Below are positions 44,146 to 54,557 of a DNA stretch of 64,000 nt, in pieces; position 1 is the first letter of the stretch, and the number at the start of each line of letters is the position of its first letter. The stretch spans positions 124,001 to 188,000 of the forward strand of contig NZ_LMUX01000009.1 in the NCBI RefSeq assembly GCF_009765705.1. The letters run 5' to 3'. Made by a program: the position numbers and the translations under genes. The notes under the pieces are model-generated. The model did not search any database, was not told where the DNA came from, and saw only the letters and a program-made list of their open reading frames with translations. The stretch is from Burkholderia sp. L27(2015). Lineage in GTDB: Bacteria; Pseudomonadota; Gammaproteobacteria; Burkholderiales; Burkholderiaceae.

Positions 44146-44550
44146 TTACCCTTGAGCCGGAGTAGTGGCAACGCCTGCCAGCTGTTTGCGCAGCAGTGGA
44201 GCGCCATGAGCGGCCGGCAACATCGTCAGGTCGCTAAGCATTCTTTCGACAATTCGCGCCTGCGGCAAAACCGTACCAAAAAATCGCCGGGCCGTGGGAT
44301 CCTCGATCAAGATAGTCGGAAAATTCTCGACATCAAAATCGAATTCGTCCAGTTGGTCGGCATGAGTCTCGATATCGATCCAGACAAAACAACTCTCGGG
44401 ATGGACATCGGCCAATTGATCGAATGCGATCTGGTAATCGCGGCAAGTACCACACCACTGCGCGCACAGACAGGCCACCAACGCCATATCGGGTCGGCTC
44501 AAGTGCGTGGCAATAACGGCTGCGTCGGTATCTAAATTAAGCGCGGGCAT
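44146..44550 (-). CDS. thioredoxin-family protein
   Basis: 134 residues from ATG 44550. Redox motif WCGTC in CLCAQWCGTCRDYQIAFDQL and the cis-Pro region DVENFPTILIEDPTARRFFG. The active site CGTC differs from the thioredoxin CGPC. No signal peptide, so cytoplasmic. It is conserved between dprA and topB in Burkholderia gene order from memory. An alternative start at 44589 lacks a better ribosome binding site. Confidence 0.85.
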   Translation of the reverse strand: MPALNLDTDAAVIATHLSRPDMALVACLCAQWCGTCRDYQIAFDQLADVHPESCFVWIDIETHADQLDEFDFDVENFPTILIEDPTARRFFGTVLPQARIVERMLSDLTMLPAAHGAPLLRKQLAGVATTPAQG

Positions 44551-44706
44551 ACACAAAAAATCCTTGCGGCGGCCGTCTCGCAAAGGCATCGCATCGACGG
44601 CTGTATTCGGCGGGAATGTAACACGAATCTTTTATCGGGCTCACGCTTCCTAATTAGAGAGCGTGGTTATAGCGGCGAATTGTTGGTGCTAGGGTAGCGC
44701 TTTATG

Positions 44707-45825
44707 TCACGGCACTCCACCTGCGAACGGTTCGACTCGCCCGCATGGCAAAGGTGCAATGGCGCCGCCTAATTCCAGCTCCAGCAGGGCCGCTTGCAGG
44801 CGCGATGCGCTCAAGCCGGTGCGCTTGGCGAGCAAATCGGGTGCTGCGCGGTCGTGGCCGAGAGCGCTCAGCGCCGCCAGGGCATCGCCGCTGAAAACCG
44901 CAGGGGCGGTGGTTTTTTGGCACACTGGCACGGGCGGCCCCAACTCCTCAAGAATATCGGCGACCGATTCGACCAGTTTTGCCCCATCTTTAATTAGCCG
45001 GTGGCACCCTTTGGTCAACGCCGAGTGGATCGACCCGGGCATCGCGTATACGTCGCGGCCCATCTCGCCCGCCAAGCGCGCGGTGATGAGCGAACCGGAT
45101 TGCGATGCGGCTTCGACCACGAATACACCGCGTGCGAGGCCGGCGATCAAACGGTTGCGCTGTGGGAAATGCGCTTTGCGCGCGGGCGTGCCCAACGGCC
45201 ATTCCGAGATCAACGTACCGTGCTGCGCGAGCCGCTGGGCCAATGCATGATGGCGTGCAGGGTAAACCAGATCGGCACCCGTGCCGATCACGGCCACCGT
45301 GCCACCGGACGTGTCGAGCGCGCCCTCGTGAGCCGCGGCGTCGATACCGAGCGCGAGGCCGGAAATGATCGTCAGCCCCGCCGCCCCGAGTTCGCTGGCG
45401 AATGCCCGTGCGGTGGCCAGCCCCTGCGGGCTCGCGTGACGACTGCCTACGATAGCCAGCGCGGGCGCGTGCAGCAGATCGAGCCGGCCCTTTGCATAGA
45501 GCAGCAGCGGTGGGTCGCCCCCCTCGAGCAATGTGCGCGGGTAAGCGGGGTCAGCTAGCGTTACCACCTGATTGCCCGGCTGGGCAAGCCAGTCGAGCAC
45601 CATCGCATGCTGTTTGGCTAATTCTGACCCGGGCTGCTTCAGCAACGCCGTCGCAGCGGCAGCCCCCGCTACCTCTGCCAGCGCGGCATGGCCGGCGGCC
45701 AAAATCTGCTGAGGCAGACCGAAGGCCGCCAGCCACGCGCGTGCCGCACGGCGCGATACGTGTTGTGTCGCGGTCAGTCTTAGCCACGCGGTCAATTCGG
45801 GGTGCGCGAGCGGCAAGGTATGCAT
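44707..45825 (-). CDS. dprA: DNA-processing protein DprA
   Basis: 372 residues from ATG 45825; 45855 is possible. N-terminal SAM-like/HhH part, then the DprA Rossmann domain (ALAIVGSRHASPQGLATARA; IISGLALGIDAAAHEGALD; FPQRNRLIAGLARGVFVVEA). C-terminal winged-helix DML1-like domain (PDLLAKRTGLSASRLQAALL). DprA loads RecA on incoming single-stranded DNA during natural transformation. Divergent from def with ~520 bp between. Confidence 0.95.
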   Translation of the reverse strand: MHTLPLAHPELTAWLRLTATQHVSRRAARAWLAAFGLPQQILAAGHAALAEVAGAAAATALLKQPGSELAKQHAMVLDWLAQPGNQVVTLADPAYPRTLLEGGDPPLLLYAKGRLDLLHAPALAIVGSRHASPQGLATARAFASELGAAGLTIISGLALGIDAAAHEGALDTSGGTVAVIGTGADLVYPARHHALAQRLAQHGTLISEWPLGTPARKAHFPQRNRLIAGLARGVFVVEAASQSGSLITARLAGEMGRDVYAMPGSIHSALTKGCHRLIKDGAKLVESVADILEELGPPVPVCQKTTAPAVFSGDALAALSALGHDRAAPDLLAKRTGLSASRLQAALLELELGGAIAPLPCGRVEPFAGGVP

Positions 45826-46344
45826 AGATAAAGCGGCCTTGAAAATTGGGGGCACGGGCGCGCCGCATGGGCAGGCAGCCTCGCCGAATAAGCCCCTTAT
45901 GCTAAAATTTCATTTCGGTTACACGCCTTGCACGACGGGTTCCGAACGGTCGCTGGCAACGGCGCATAGGTTTGGCGCATGAGTCTTGCGCACGAGTCCG
46001 GTGCAAAATCCCGAACGCCACCTGGGTAGTCGCGGCGATAGTAGTGGCTACCGCCGCAGACATCGTCGCGGTTACCGGGTGCAGCCAGGGGCGGTACTGC
46101 CCGCAACCGACGCAGCAAGCATGTCGGTTGAATTGTGTATCGCGCGCCATCGGGCCGCCAGTCAGCCGTTCGGGTAGGGCCATGCCGTTCGGATAAGCCT
46201 GACGAATCGCCCATGCCGTGCGCCGGCAGAAAAGCCGGTGCGCAGAGCTGGCACAGCGAGCCAGCACGGCAAGCACAGCAAGCCGACACAGCAAGGTCAC
46301 GTAAAACTGTGACTCGGTAACGTAAATCAAGGTCCAAGATTGCC
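45826..46344. other. divergent promoter region dprA/def, no gene seen
   Basis: About 520 bp between divergent dprA and def. Several open frames exist on both strands, but none has a ribosome binding site plus a recognisable protein. No strong hairpin. Confidence 0.5.
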
Positions 46345-46848
46345 ATGGCATTACTAAACATACTGACCTACCCCGATCGCCGCCTGTATAAGGTCGCGCA
46401 GCCGGTGACACAGGTCGACGAACGAATTCGCCAGTTGGTGCGGGATATGGGCGAAACCATGTACGCAGCGCCGGGTATAGGCTTGGCTGCCACGCAAGTC
46501 GATGTACACGAGTGCGTCATCGTGATCGACATTTCCGAAACGCATGACGAACTGATGGCGCTGATCAATCCAGAGATCGTCTGGGCCAGCGAGGCACGCG
46601 AGCTTTCGGAAGAGGGGTGCCTATCGGTTCCCGGTATTTACGACAACGTCGAGCGTGCCGAGCGCATACGCGTGCGGGCTTTGAACGAAAAAGGCGAGAA
46701 GGTCGAGTTCGACGCCGATGGGCTGCTCGCCGTATGCATCCAGCACGAGATGGATCATCTGTTGGGCAAGGTGTTCGTGGAATACTTATCGCCGCTCAAG
46801 CAGACGCGTATCAAGACCAAGATGAAAAAACTCGCCACGGCGATGTAA
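46345..46848 (+). CDS. def: peptide deformylase
   Basis: 167 residues. All three PDF motifs are present: [17 protein letters not shown] (Cys metal ligand) and QHEMDHLLG (HExxH). Removes formyl from N-terminal Met of nascent proteins, using Fe2+. Followed 90 bp later by fmt, the enzyme that adds the formyl group to initiator tRNA; classic def-fmt pair. Confidence 0.97.
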   Translation: MALLNILTYPDRRLYKVAQPVTQVDERIRQLVRDMGETMYAAPGIGLAATQVDVHECVIVIDISETHDELMALINPEIVWASEARELSEEGCLSVPGIYDNVERAERIRVRALNEKGEKVEFDADGLLAVCIQHEMDHLLGKVFVEYLSPLKQTRIKTKMKKLATAM

Positions 46849-46938
46849 CGGCTTCTCGCCGCGCGCGGCCACCTCGGTTTGCGCGCACCACCCCGAGCCA
46901 TCGGGCTCAATCAATTAGCTCTGCGGGTGCTCTTGCTC

Positions 46939-47916
46939 ATGTCGAATTCCTTGCGTGTCATTTTTGCCGGAACGCCCCAGTTCGCCGCGCACGCGCTGGC
47001 CGCGATCCACGCCGCCGGATTCACGGTGCCGCTGGTGCTGACGCAACCGGATCGGCCTGCAGGCCGCGGCATGAAGCTCACACCTAGCCCGGTGAAGCGA
47101 TTCGCGCTCGATCAGGGTTTGCTCGTGGCGCAGCCGCCGTCGTTGCGCCGAGCCGGCAAGTATCCGGAGCAGGCGGCCGAGGCGATCGAACTGTTGCAGG
47201 CAACCCCGCACGACGTGATGGTGGTGGCGGCTTACGGCTTGCTGTTGCCGCAGGAAGTGTTGGACATTGCACCGCACGGCTGCATCAATATCCATGCATC
47301 GCTGTTGCCGCGCTGGCGCGGTGCGGCGCCGATACAGCGGGCCATTGAAGCTGGTGACAGCGAAACCGGCATCACACTGATGCAGATGGAGGCGGGCCTG
47401 GACACGGGGCCGATGATCAGCCGCGTGGTGGTGCCGATAGCCGCCGAGGAAACCTCCGCCAGCTTGCTCGACAAATTGGCCGCCGCCGGTGCCGAGTTGG
47501 CGGTGGGAAGCTTGCAGCGTCTGGCTGAACAGGGCAGTTTGCCGGCGACGCCGCAACCTGCGGAAGGCCTGACCTACGCGGAAAAAATCAGCAAAGACGA
47601 AGCGCATATCGATTGGCGTTTGCCTGCCGACGTGCTGGCGCGACGCATCCGTGCGTTCGATCCCTTTCCGGGGGCTTCGGCGAGTTTGGCCGGCATGACG
47701 TTGAAAATCTGGTTCGCGCAGCCGCTGGCGATCACGCCTTCGGTGCCGCCGGGGACCGTGGTTGAAGTGTTGCCCGAAGGTGTGACGGTGGCATGCGGTG
47801 AGGGCGCCCTGCGTATCACGCAATGGCAGAAACCGGGTGGAAAGCGGCTCACTACGCGAGAATTTGTCGCTGGTTTCGCACTGAGTGCCGGGCATTACTT
47901 CGAGGTGGCAAGCTAA
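46939..47916 (+). CDS. fmt: methionyl-tRNA formyltransferase
   Basis: 325 residues from ATG 46939 ([20 protein letters not shown]). Formyl-THF-binding catalytic core: [20 protein letters not shown] with catalytic Asn/His, and [17 protein letters not shown]-terminal OB-like domain ([15 protein letters not shown] onward). Formylates initiator Met-tRNA. In an operon with def. Confidence 0.97.
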   Translation: MSNSLRVIFAGTPQFAAHALAAIHAAGFTVPLVLTQPDRPAGRGMKLTPSPVKRFALDQGLLVAQPPSLRRAGKYPEQAAEAIELLQATPHDVMVVAAYGLLLPQEVLDIAPHGCINIHASLLPRWRGAAPIQRAIEAGDSETGITLMQMEAGLDTGPMISRVVVPIAAEETSASLLDKLAAAGAELAVGSLQRLAEQGSLPATPQPAEGLTYAEKISKDEAHIDWRLPADVLARRIRAFDPFPGASASLAGMTLKIWFAQPLAITPSVPPGTVVEVLPEGVTVACGEGALRITQWQKPGGKRLTTREFVAGFALSAGHYFEVAS

Positions 47917-48116
47917 CGCGTGGTCGTAAAGACTGCGAATGCAGGGCTCGAACTCAAGCAAAAACCGGAGCAAAAAAATCGAGGGCCCGGCGTCATGCTG
48001 ATGACGCGATCCAGCCCGGCACGTTAGAATCGACAAAGCCCGGCGCGGGCTTCTGACTGGCGCGCCGCGGCAAAAATTTCACCCATTGCGCGGCTCAGCG
48101 CGCTGAGGATCCGTCG

Positions 48117-48755
48117 ATGTTCGGTATTACCCAATTCTGGTTTTTCCTCGTTGCCGTGATGTTGCTCAACGCAACGCCGGGGCCTGACACCGCATATATC
48201 GTCGGCCGCAGTCTCGCCCAGGGGCGCGGCGCGGGTCTGGTTTCGGCGTTGGGCATTTCCGCCGGCTGCTGCGTGCATTCGCTGGCCTGCGCGTTTGGCT
48301 TGACCGCCCTGCTGGCCGCTTCGGCGACCGCCTTCACGGTAGTCAAGCTGGTGGGCGCGATTTATCTGATCTATCTTGGCGCGATGTTGCTGATCAAGCG
48401 CGCCGCGCAGGAAAAAACGTTGCCGGCGACCGGTCCTCTGACGCCGCGGCCACTGCGTGCGCTATTCGTACAGGGCTTCTGGACCAACGTGCTCAATCCC
48501 AAGGTGGTGCTGTTTTTCGTATCTTTCTTCCCGCAGTTTGTCAGTGTCGGGAGTGCCCACAAGACGCTCGCTTTCCTGGTACTGGGCGGCGTGTTTGTGC
48601 TGATGAGCACGATCTGGAACAGCCTCGTTGCGTGGATCGCCGGCACGGTCACGCGTCGCATTGGCCAAAAACCCTCGCTGCGCCGCTGGATTGACCGGGT
48701 GGTCGGGAGCGCCTTTATCGGGCTGGGCATCCGCCTCGCAACCGCCCACCGTTAG
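48117..48755 (+). CDS. LysE/RhtB-family amino-acid exporter
   Basis: 212 residues, six hydrophobic helices. The LysE signature near the N-terminus is LLNATPGPDTAYIVGRSLAQ, then GRGAGLVSALGISAGCCVHS. Further motif GFWTNVLNPKVVLFFVSFFP. Inner membrane; exports amino acids such as Thr, homoserine or Leu by proton antiport in the family. Substrate not predictable. The fmt-LysE-htpX order recurs in Burkholderia from memory. Confidence 0.9.
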   Translation: MFGITQFWFFLVAVMLLNATPGPDTAYIVGRSLAQGRGAGLVSALGISAGCCVHSLACAFGLTALLAASATAFTVVKLVGAIYLIYLGAMLLIKRAAQEKTLPATGPLTPRPLRALFVQGFWTNVLNPKVVLFFVSFFPQFVSVGSAHKTLAFLVLGGVFVLMSTIWNSLVAWIAGTVTRRIGQKPSLRRWIDRVVGSAFIGLGIRLATAHR

Positions 48756-48998
48756 TAGGGGCTTGCGCACGGGAGTCCGTGCGCGAGGGTGGGCAATCGT
48801 GAGCCGAACGTTCGAAGCCGCGATGGCAGATATCGGCTGCGGCTTCTGCTCCTATATTTCAGCGGAAATGTGGATGTTCACCGCAGCTATTGAATTTCCC
48901 CGATCCGCCTCTATCTAATCGATGCCGAAAGGTTTTTGTAATATTCGGCGCGTCTGAGCCATCGGCTCGGCGCGGCGTTTTGAGAGAAGGGGCAAACG

Positions 48999-49841
48999 AT
49001 GTGGAACGGTGTCAAGACAGCCATGCTGATGGCGGCCATAGCCGCCTTGTTTGTGGTGATCGGCGGTTTGATCGGCGGCCAGCGCGGGATGCTGCTGGCA
49101 CTCCTATTCGCGCTGGGCACTAATTTCTTCGCTTATTGGTTTTCCGATTCGATGGTGCTGCGCATGTATAACGCGCAGCCGGTCGACGCGAGCAACGCGC
49201 CGCAGTTCTACCGGATGGTGCAGGAGCTGGCGCAGCGCGCGGGCTTGCCGATGCCGCGCGTGTACCTCATCGACGAAGCTGCGCCGAATGCGTTTGCCAC
49301 CGGGCGTAATCCGGAGCATGCGGCCGTAGCGGCCACCACCGGTTTGTTGCGGATGTTGTCGGATCGCGAAGTGCGCGGCGTCATCTCGCACGAGTTGGCG
49401 CACGTTCAGCACCGCGACATCCTGATCTCGACGGTTTCGGCGACGATGGCCGGTGCGGTATCGGCCATGGCGAACTTCGCGCTGTTCTTCGGCGGCCGCG
49501 ACGAGCAAGGGCGGCCGGCCAATCCGATTGCATCGATTGCGGTGGCACTGCTGGCGCCCGTTGCGGCCGCCTTGATCCAGATGGCGATCTCGCGCGCCCG
49601 CGAATTCGAAGCTGACCGTGGCGGCGCGCAAATTTCAGGGGACCCGGCGGCGCTTGCGATGGCGCTCGAAAAAATCCATCGCTTCGGGCAAGCCGTGCCG
49701 TTCGACACGGCGCAGGCTCACCCGGCCACGGCGCAAATGATGATCGTCAACCCACTGTCCGGTGGGGGCATCGCGAACCTGTTTTCTACCCATCCGCCGG
49801 TCGAGGAGCGCATCGCGCGTCTAATGGCGCTGGCGCGCTGA
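48999..49841 (+). CDS. htpX: HtpX membrane metalloprotease
   Basis: 280 residues. Two N-terminal and two central transmembrane segments. Zinc motif HELAH at residues 131-135 ([13 protein letters not shown]) and third ligand Glu in [11 protein letters not shown]. Cleaves misfolded or damaged inner-membrane proteins together with FtsH. GAGAAGGGG precedes the ATG. Full family length. Confidence 0.96.
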   Translation: MWNGVKTAMLMAAIAALFVVIGGLIGGQRGMLLALLFALGTNFFAYWFSDSMVLRMYNAQPVDASNAPQFYRMVQELAQRAGLPMPRVYLIDEAAPNAFATGRNPEHAAVAATTGLLRMLSDREVRGVISHELAHVQHRDILISTVSATMAGAVSAMANFALFFGGRDEQGRPANPIASIAVALLAPVAAALIQMAISRAREFEADRGGAQISGDPAALAMALEKIHRFGQAVPFDTAQAHPATAQMMIVNPLSGGGIANLFSTHPPVEERIARLMALAR

Positions 49842-50093
49842 TCCGGCCGCGCTCGCCTGAAGGCAAATAAGGAGACAAATAAGTGAGGGCGCACCCGCTC
49901 GCATGACCCGATGCACGCGTGGGTTCCGGCGGCGCGTTACAATACGCCGTTTTCGGGTCACAGCCGCCGCCGTAGCCGCAGTCGCATCAGGCGGCCCATG
50001 CCTGTTCACCCGCATGACACGCAGTGCCGCTGCAGCCGCAGGGCTCGCGACAGTGCGTGCCACGCTTTACCCGCGCTCGCCGCAGGCCTGTTG

Positions 50094-51587
50094 ATGAATA
50101 AAAAATCGCCTTCCTCGCATGCGGGTGAGCGCTCGCCTCGCAGTGCTCGCCAAAATGCTGGCGCGCCTGGATCTTCTGCTCCCGGGCGACGTCCGTCAGG
50201 CGCACCGGGGCGCTCGGAACGCAAGCCTTCGGGCGCAGCCGCCGCCCAGGTCGACACCGACGCGATCCGTTTCCCACCGCCGCCGCTTGCCCACGACTCC
50301 TTGGCGTTCGCACTTGACGGCGCAGCCCAGGTGATTGGCGCCGTGCGCGCCGGCGCAGCTTTGCCGGCCGCACTTGCCTCGATTATCGCAACGCAGGCCG
50401 CACCGCTTGCACGTGGGGCCACCCAGGACATCGCGTACCGCACGCTACGCGCGCTCGGCTTGGCCGATGCGCTCGCCACCACGCTGGTGGCAAAGGCTCC
50501 GCCCCCGCATGTCGCGAACCTGCTGACTTGTGCGCTGGCCTTGCTGGCCGACGCGCCTGAAAACGCCGCCTACGCGCCGTTCACCGTGGTCGACCAGGCG
50601 GTCAGCGCGATCGGCGCGCGGCGTGAATTCAACTTCGCCAAAGGCTTGGTCAACGCGGTATTACGCAATTTTCTGCGGCAGCGTGAAACTTTGCTCGCCG
50701 AGGCGATGCGCGACCCCGTAGCGCGCTGGAACGCGCCGCACTGGTGGATAAACGCAGTGCGCAAGGCATGGCCCGAACAATGGCAAGCGGTGCTCGATGC
50801 CGATCGCGTGCAGGGCCCGTTGACCTTGCGAGTGAACCAACGCAAAAGTACCATGGAGGCCTATCAGGCGCGTCTCGAACAGGCCCACCTGCCGTGCGTC
50901 GTGGTCGGTCCGAGCGCCGTGCAATTGCTGCAGGCGGTGCCGGTCGATCGGCTGCCCGGCTTTGCCGATGGCGTAGTCTCCGTGCAGGACGCAGGCGCGC
51001 AACGGGCGGCCGTATTGCTCGAAGTGCGCGACGGCATGCGGGTGCTCGACGCATGCGCGGCGCCCGGCGGCAAGAGCGGCCATTTGCTGGAACTGGCCGA
51101 GATCGAACTGGTGGCACTGGAAAGCGACGCCGTACGCTCGCGGCGCATCGACGAAAATTTGAGCCGGCTCGGTTTGCAGGCGCAGGTGCAAATCGGCGAC
51201 GCCGGCGACCCCTCGACGTGGTGGGATGGGATACCGTTCGACCGGATCCTGGCCGACGTGCCGTGTTCGGCATCGGGCATCGTGCGGCGCCACCCCGATA
51301 TTCGCTGGCTACGCCGTGCGACCGACATCGCGCCGCTGGTCGCGTTGCAACGGCGCATCGTGCTGGCATTGTGGCCACTGCTGGCCAAGGGCGGCGAATT
51401 ACTCTATGTCACCTGTTCAATCTTTCCCGAGGAAGGCGAGCTACAGGCACAATGGTTTGAAAGCGTTCAACAAGATGCGGTACGATTGGACGCACCCGGC
51501 CAGTTGCTGCCTTCGGCCGCCGTGCCGGGAACGCAGCGGGACGCTAACCATGACGGATTCTTTTACGCGCGATTTCAAAAACGGTGA
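50094..51587 (+). CDS. rsmB: 16S rRNA (cytosine-967-C5)-methyltransferase
   Basis: 497 residues from ATG 50094. A ~80-residue Ser/Arg/Pro/Ala low-complexity N-terminus precedes the NusB-like RNA-binding domain (TQDIAYRTLRALGLADALAT; FTVVDQAVSAIGARREFNFA). The m5C methyltransferase domain follows: CAAPGGKSGHLLEL, ADVPCSASGIVRRHPDIRWL with the base-releasing Cys, and YVTCSIFPEEGE with the catalytic Cys. The stop overlaps the DUF4390 gene by ATGA. Operon rsmB-DUF4390-ntrY-ntrX. Confidence 0.95.
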   Translation: MNKKSPSSHAGERSPRSARQNAGAPGSSAPGRRPSGAPGRSERKPSGAAAAQVDTDAIRFPPPPLAHDSLAFALDGAAQVIGAVRAGAALPAALASIIATQAAPLARGATQDIAYRTLRALGLADALATTLVAKAPPPHVANLLTCALALLADAPENAAYAPFTVVDQAVSAIGARREFNFAKGLVNAVLRNFLRQRETLLAEAMRDPVARWNAPHWWINAVRKAWPEQWQAVLDADRVQGPLTLRVNQRKSTMEAYQARLEQAHLPCVVVGPSAVQLLQAVPVDRLPGFADGVVSVQDAGAQRAAVLLEVRDGMRVLDACAAPGGKSGHLLELAEIELVALESDAVRSRRIDENLSRLGLQAQVQIGDAGDPSTWWDGIPFDRILADVPCSASGIVRRHPDIRWLRRATDIAPLVALQRRIVLALWPLLAKGGELLYVTCSIFPEEGELQAQWFESVQQDAVRLDAPGQLLPSAAVPGTQRDANHDGFFYARFQKR

Positions 51588-52183
51588 CATTTCGACGCTT
51601 CTTCTATCGCGAATTCCGGCTCAGGCTGCTGGTCAGTCTCTGGGCTGCGCTGCTGCTATGCATGAGCGCGCCGGCTCACGCCGAAACGATCGCGATCCAG
51701 CAGGCGTCGCTTGAAGCCGACAGCGTGGGCGGCTGGAATCTCGATGCGCGCTTCGACTTCGAGCTTAATAGCAGCCTTGAAGATGTCGTCAACAAAGGCA
51801 TCCCGCTTTATTTCACTACCACCTTCGAGCTAACCCGGCCGCGCTGGTATTGGTTCGATGAACCGACTGTGCATATCTCGCAAAGCATACGCTTGTCGTT
51901 CCAACCGCTCACGCGGGAATACCGTGTGTCGAGTGGCGGCTTGCAGCTCGGATTCAATTCACTCAGAGAGGCGTTGAACGTCATCAAGCATGTCACGTCA
52001 TGGCATGTGATCGATCGTGGTCAGGTACAAACGGGCGAAACCTACACGGCTTCGGTGCGCATGCTGCTCGACACTGCGCTGATGCCCAAGCCGTTCCAGA
52101 TCGACGCGGTGAATAACCGCGACTGGAACCTCGCGTCCGAATGGAAGCGCTTCCCATTCGAGGTGAGCGACCATGCCAAGTAG
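51584..52183 (+). CDS. DUF4390 family protein
   Basis: 199 residues. A signal-peptide-like N-terminus (LLVSLWAALLLCMSAPAHA) precedes a beta-rich domain (FDFELNSSLEDVVNKGIPLY; RYRVSSG-like ...EYRVSSGGLQLGF). It recurs between rsmB and ntrY in betaproteobacteria. Periplasmic; function unknown. ATGA overlap with rsmB and an 11-bp overlap with ntrY, so tightly coupled. Confidence 0.85.
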   Translation: MTFRRFFYREFRLRLLVSLWAALLLCMSAPAHAETIAIQQASLEADSVGGWNLDARFDFELNSSLEDVVNKGIPLYFTTTFELTRPRWYWFDEPTVHISQSIRLSFQPLTREYRVSSGGLQLGFNSLREALNVIKHVTSWHVIDRGQVQTGETYTASVRMLLDTALMPKPFQIDAVNNRDWNLASEWKRFPFEVSDHAK

Positions 52184-54557
52184 AGCCGACTTAAAACTCT
52201 TCCTGATGCGCCTGCTGGTCGGCACAGTGGGGCTCACCGCGCTGCTGCTGCTCGCACTGCTGGCCACCGCGAGCGCCAACACCGAATTTTTCGATCGCTA
52301 CTATTCGTGGCTCTACGCCGCCAACGTCGTGGTCGCATTGGTGTTCATGCTGCTCGTCGGCGTGCTGATCTGGGTGATCATCGCGCGTGTGCGCGAGGGT
52401 CGTTTCGGCACTCGGCTATTGGCGAAGCTGGCCATATTCTTTGCGCTGGTCGGCGTGTTGCCGGGCGGGATCATCTATCTGGTGTCGTTGCAGTTCGTGT
52501 CGCGCAGTATCGAGTCGTGGTTCGATGTGAACGTCGAAACCGCGCTCGAATCGGGCCTGAACCTTGGGCGCGGCATGCTCGACAGCTCGTTGAACGATTT
52601 GCAGAACAAAGGCCGAGCAATGGCCGATCAGTTGGCGTCGAGCGACAATCCCAACTCAAGCCTGACCTTGCTGCGATTGCGCGACCAGTTCGGGGTGCAG
52701 GAGGCCACCATTGTGTCGTCGGCCGGGCGCGTGCTATCGCAGGCTTCGTCCGATTTCGCGACTCTGGTTCCCGACGATTTGCCGACCTCGCTTATGTTGC
52801 AACAAGCGCGCGGGCGTGGTTATGCGGCGATCGAGGGCGAGCTCGACGGCGATGGCGGTGCGGGTTCCGCGCAAGGCGCATTGCGGCTGCGGGTCGTGGT
52901 GCGCATCCCGGCCGGCTACGACGGCAGCACATTGCAAAATGAAGATCGTTTTTTGCAGATCACCCAGCCGGTGTCGCCTGCATTGGCGCGCAATGCCGAG
53001 GCGGTGCAGCGCGCCTATCGCGAGTACCAGGAAAAGGCGTTAGGGCGCACCGGCTTGCGCAAAATGTATATCGGCACGCTGACATTGGCGCTGTTCCTTG
53101 CTACCTTTATTGCCATGCTGCTTGCGCTGCTGCTGGGCAATCAGTTGGCGCGGCCGCTCTTTCTGCTGGCGCAGGGCACGATGGAGGTGGCGCGCGGCGA
53201 TTACACGCCCAAAGGCGAAATCAAGAGCAACGACGAATTGGGCTTTTTGACCAAATCGTTTAATGCGATGACGCGTCAGCTTTCGGAGGCAAGAGCGGCG
53301 GTTGAAGGTAATCGGGTCGCGCTGGAAAATTCCAAGTCCTACCTCGAAAGCGTGTTGGCGAATTTGACGGCGGGCGTGTTTGTGTTCGATCGGCAGTTCA
53401 GGCTGACGACGGCGAACCCCGGTGCCGAGCGGATTTTTCGTCAACCGTTCGAAGCAAGCTTGAATATGCCGCTAGATAATATCGAGGTATTGAGCGAATT
53501 CGGCGCGTTGGTGAAAAAGGCGTTTGCCGATCGTGATGCAGCCAACCGGGGCGGGCGCGGCGATCGCGGCCATTGGCAGCGGCAGATCGAAGTGCCGGTA
53601 GCCGGTGAAAGCGAGCCCGTGACTTTGCTCGTGCGTGGCACCCGGTTGTTGCGTACCGCCAAGGTGGGCACCAGTGCCGAAGGCGAAGTACAGGCGCAGG
53701 AAGACGTATCGTTAGCAGGGTATGTGGTGGTGTTCGACGATATCTCGGATGTGATTTCGGCGCAGCGTTCGGTGGCCTGGGGCGAAGTGGCGCGGCGGCT
53801 GGCGCACGAAATCAAGAATCCGCTCACGCCGATCCAGTTGTCGGCTGAGCGTTTGCAGATGAAGTTGGCCGCCAAGCTGACGCCGCCTGACGCGGAATTC
53901 CTCAAGCGTGGCGCGACCACCATCGTCAATCAGGTGGCGGCGATGAAGCGCATGGTCGACGACTTTCGCGAATACGCGCGCACGCCGCCGGCGGTGTTGC
54001 AGAATTTGCAGTTGAACGAGTTGGTGGCTGAGGTGCTGACCTTATACGGCATTGACGAAGGGCGCGGCCCGATCCGTGTCGAGTTGGGCACGCTGCCGAT
54101 TATCAAGGGAGATCCGACTCAATTGCGGCAGGTGATACATAATCTATTACAAAATGCTCAGGATGCGGTGGCCGATCAACCGAACCCTAGCGTTTTGCTG
54201 GAGACTAAGACAGTAGAATACGGAGACCCGGATGCGGACGGGAAAACACCGATCGCGGTTCGCATGACGGTCTCCGATAACGGTGCGGGCTTTCCGGCAA
54301 GAATTCTGACACGGGCCTTCGAGCCGTATGTAACGACCAAGGCCAAGGGCACCGGTTTGGGGCTGGCCACCGTGAAGAAGATCGTGGATGAGCATGGCGC
54401 GCGCATCGATATCCGTAACCGTGATAAGTCCACGGCCGACGGTGGTGGCGCACAGATTTCGATTTTGTTTTTACAGTTGGCGCAAGATACCGTGCCGTCG
54501 GCCGATGCAACAGAGCATGCAAAGGCGCAAAGCAGTGCGCAGACAAAGGTAGCGTAA
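52173..54557 (+). CDS. ntrY: NtrY-like sensor histidine kinase
   Basis: 794 residues. Several N-terminal membrane segments with a periplasmic part, then HAMP (LARPLFLLAQGTMEVARGDY) and a PAS domain (SVLANLTAGVFVFDRQFRLT). Next are HisKA with phospho-acceptor His545 (RRLAHEIKNPLTPIQLSAER) and HATPase (LRQVIHNLLQNAQDA; VSDNGAGFP; GTGLGLATVKKIVDEHG). Signals nitrogen or redox state with NtrX in proteobacteria. The ntrX gene follows with no gap. Confidence 0.93.
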   Translation: MPSRADLKLFLMRLLVGTVGLTALLLLALLATASANTEFFDRYYSWLYAANVVVALVFMLLVGVLIWVIIARVREGRFGTRLLAKLAIFFALVGVLPGGIIYLVSLQFVSRSIESWFDVNVETALESGLNLGRGMLDSSLNDLQNKGRAMADQLASSDNPNSSLTLLRLRDQFGVQEATIVSSAGRVLSQASSDFATLVPDDLPTSLMLQQARGRGYAAIEGELDGDGGAGSAQGALRLRVVVRIPAGYDGSTLQNEDRFLQITQPVSPALARNAEAVQRAYREYQEKALGRTGLRKMYIGTLTLALFLATFIAMLLALLLGNQLARPLFLLAQGTMEVARGDYTPKGEIKSNDELGFLTKSFNAMTRQLSEARAAVEGNRVALENSKSYLESVLANLTAGVFVFDRQFRLTTANPGAERIFRQPFEASLNMPLDNIEVLSEFGALVKKAFADRDAANRGGRGDRGHWQRQIEVPVAGESEPVTLLVRGTRLLRTAKVGTSAEGEVQAQEDVSLAGYVVVFDDISDVISAQRSVAWGEVARRLAHEIKNPLTPIQLSAERLQMKLAAKLTPPDAEFLKRGATTIVNQVAAMKRMVDDFREYARTPPAVLQNLQLNELVAEVLTLYGIDEGRGPIRVELGTLPIIKGDPTQLRQVIHNLLQNAQDAVADQPNPSVLLETKTVEYGDPDADGKTPIAVRMTVSDNGAGFPARILTRAFEPYVTTKAKGTGLGLATVKKIVDEHGARIDIRNRDKSTADGGGAQISILFLQLAQDTVPSADATEHAKAQSSAQTKVA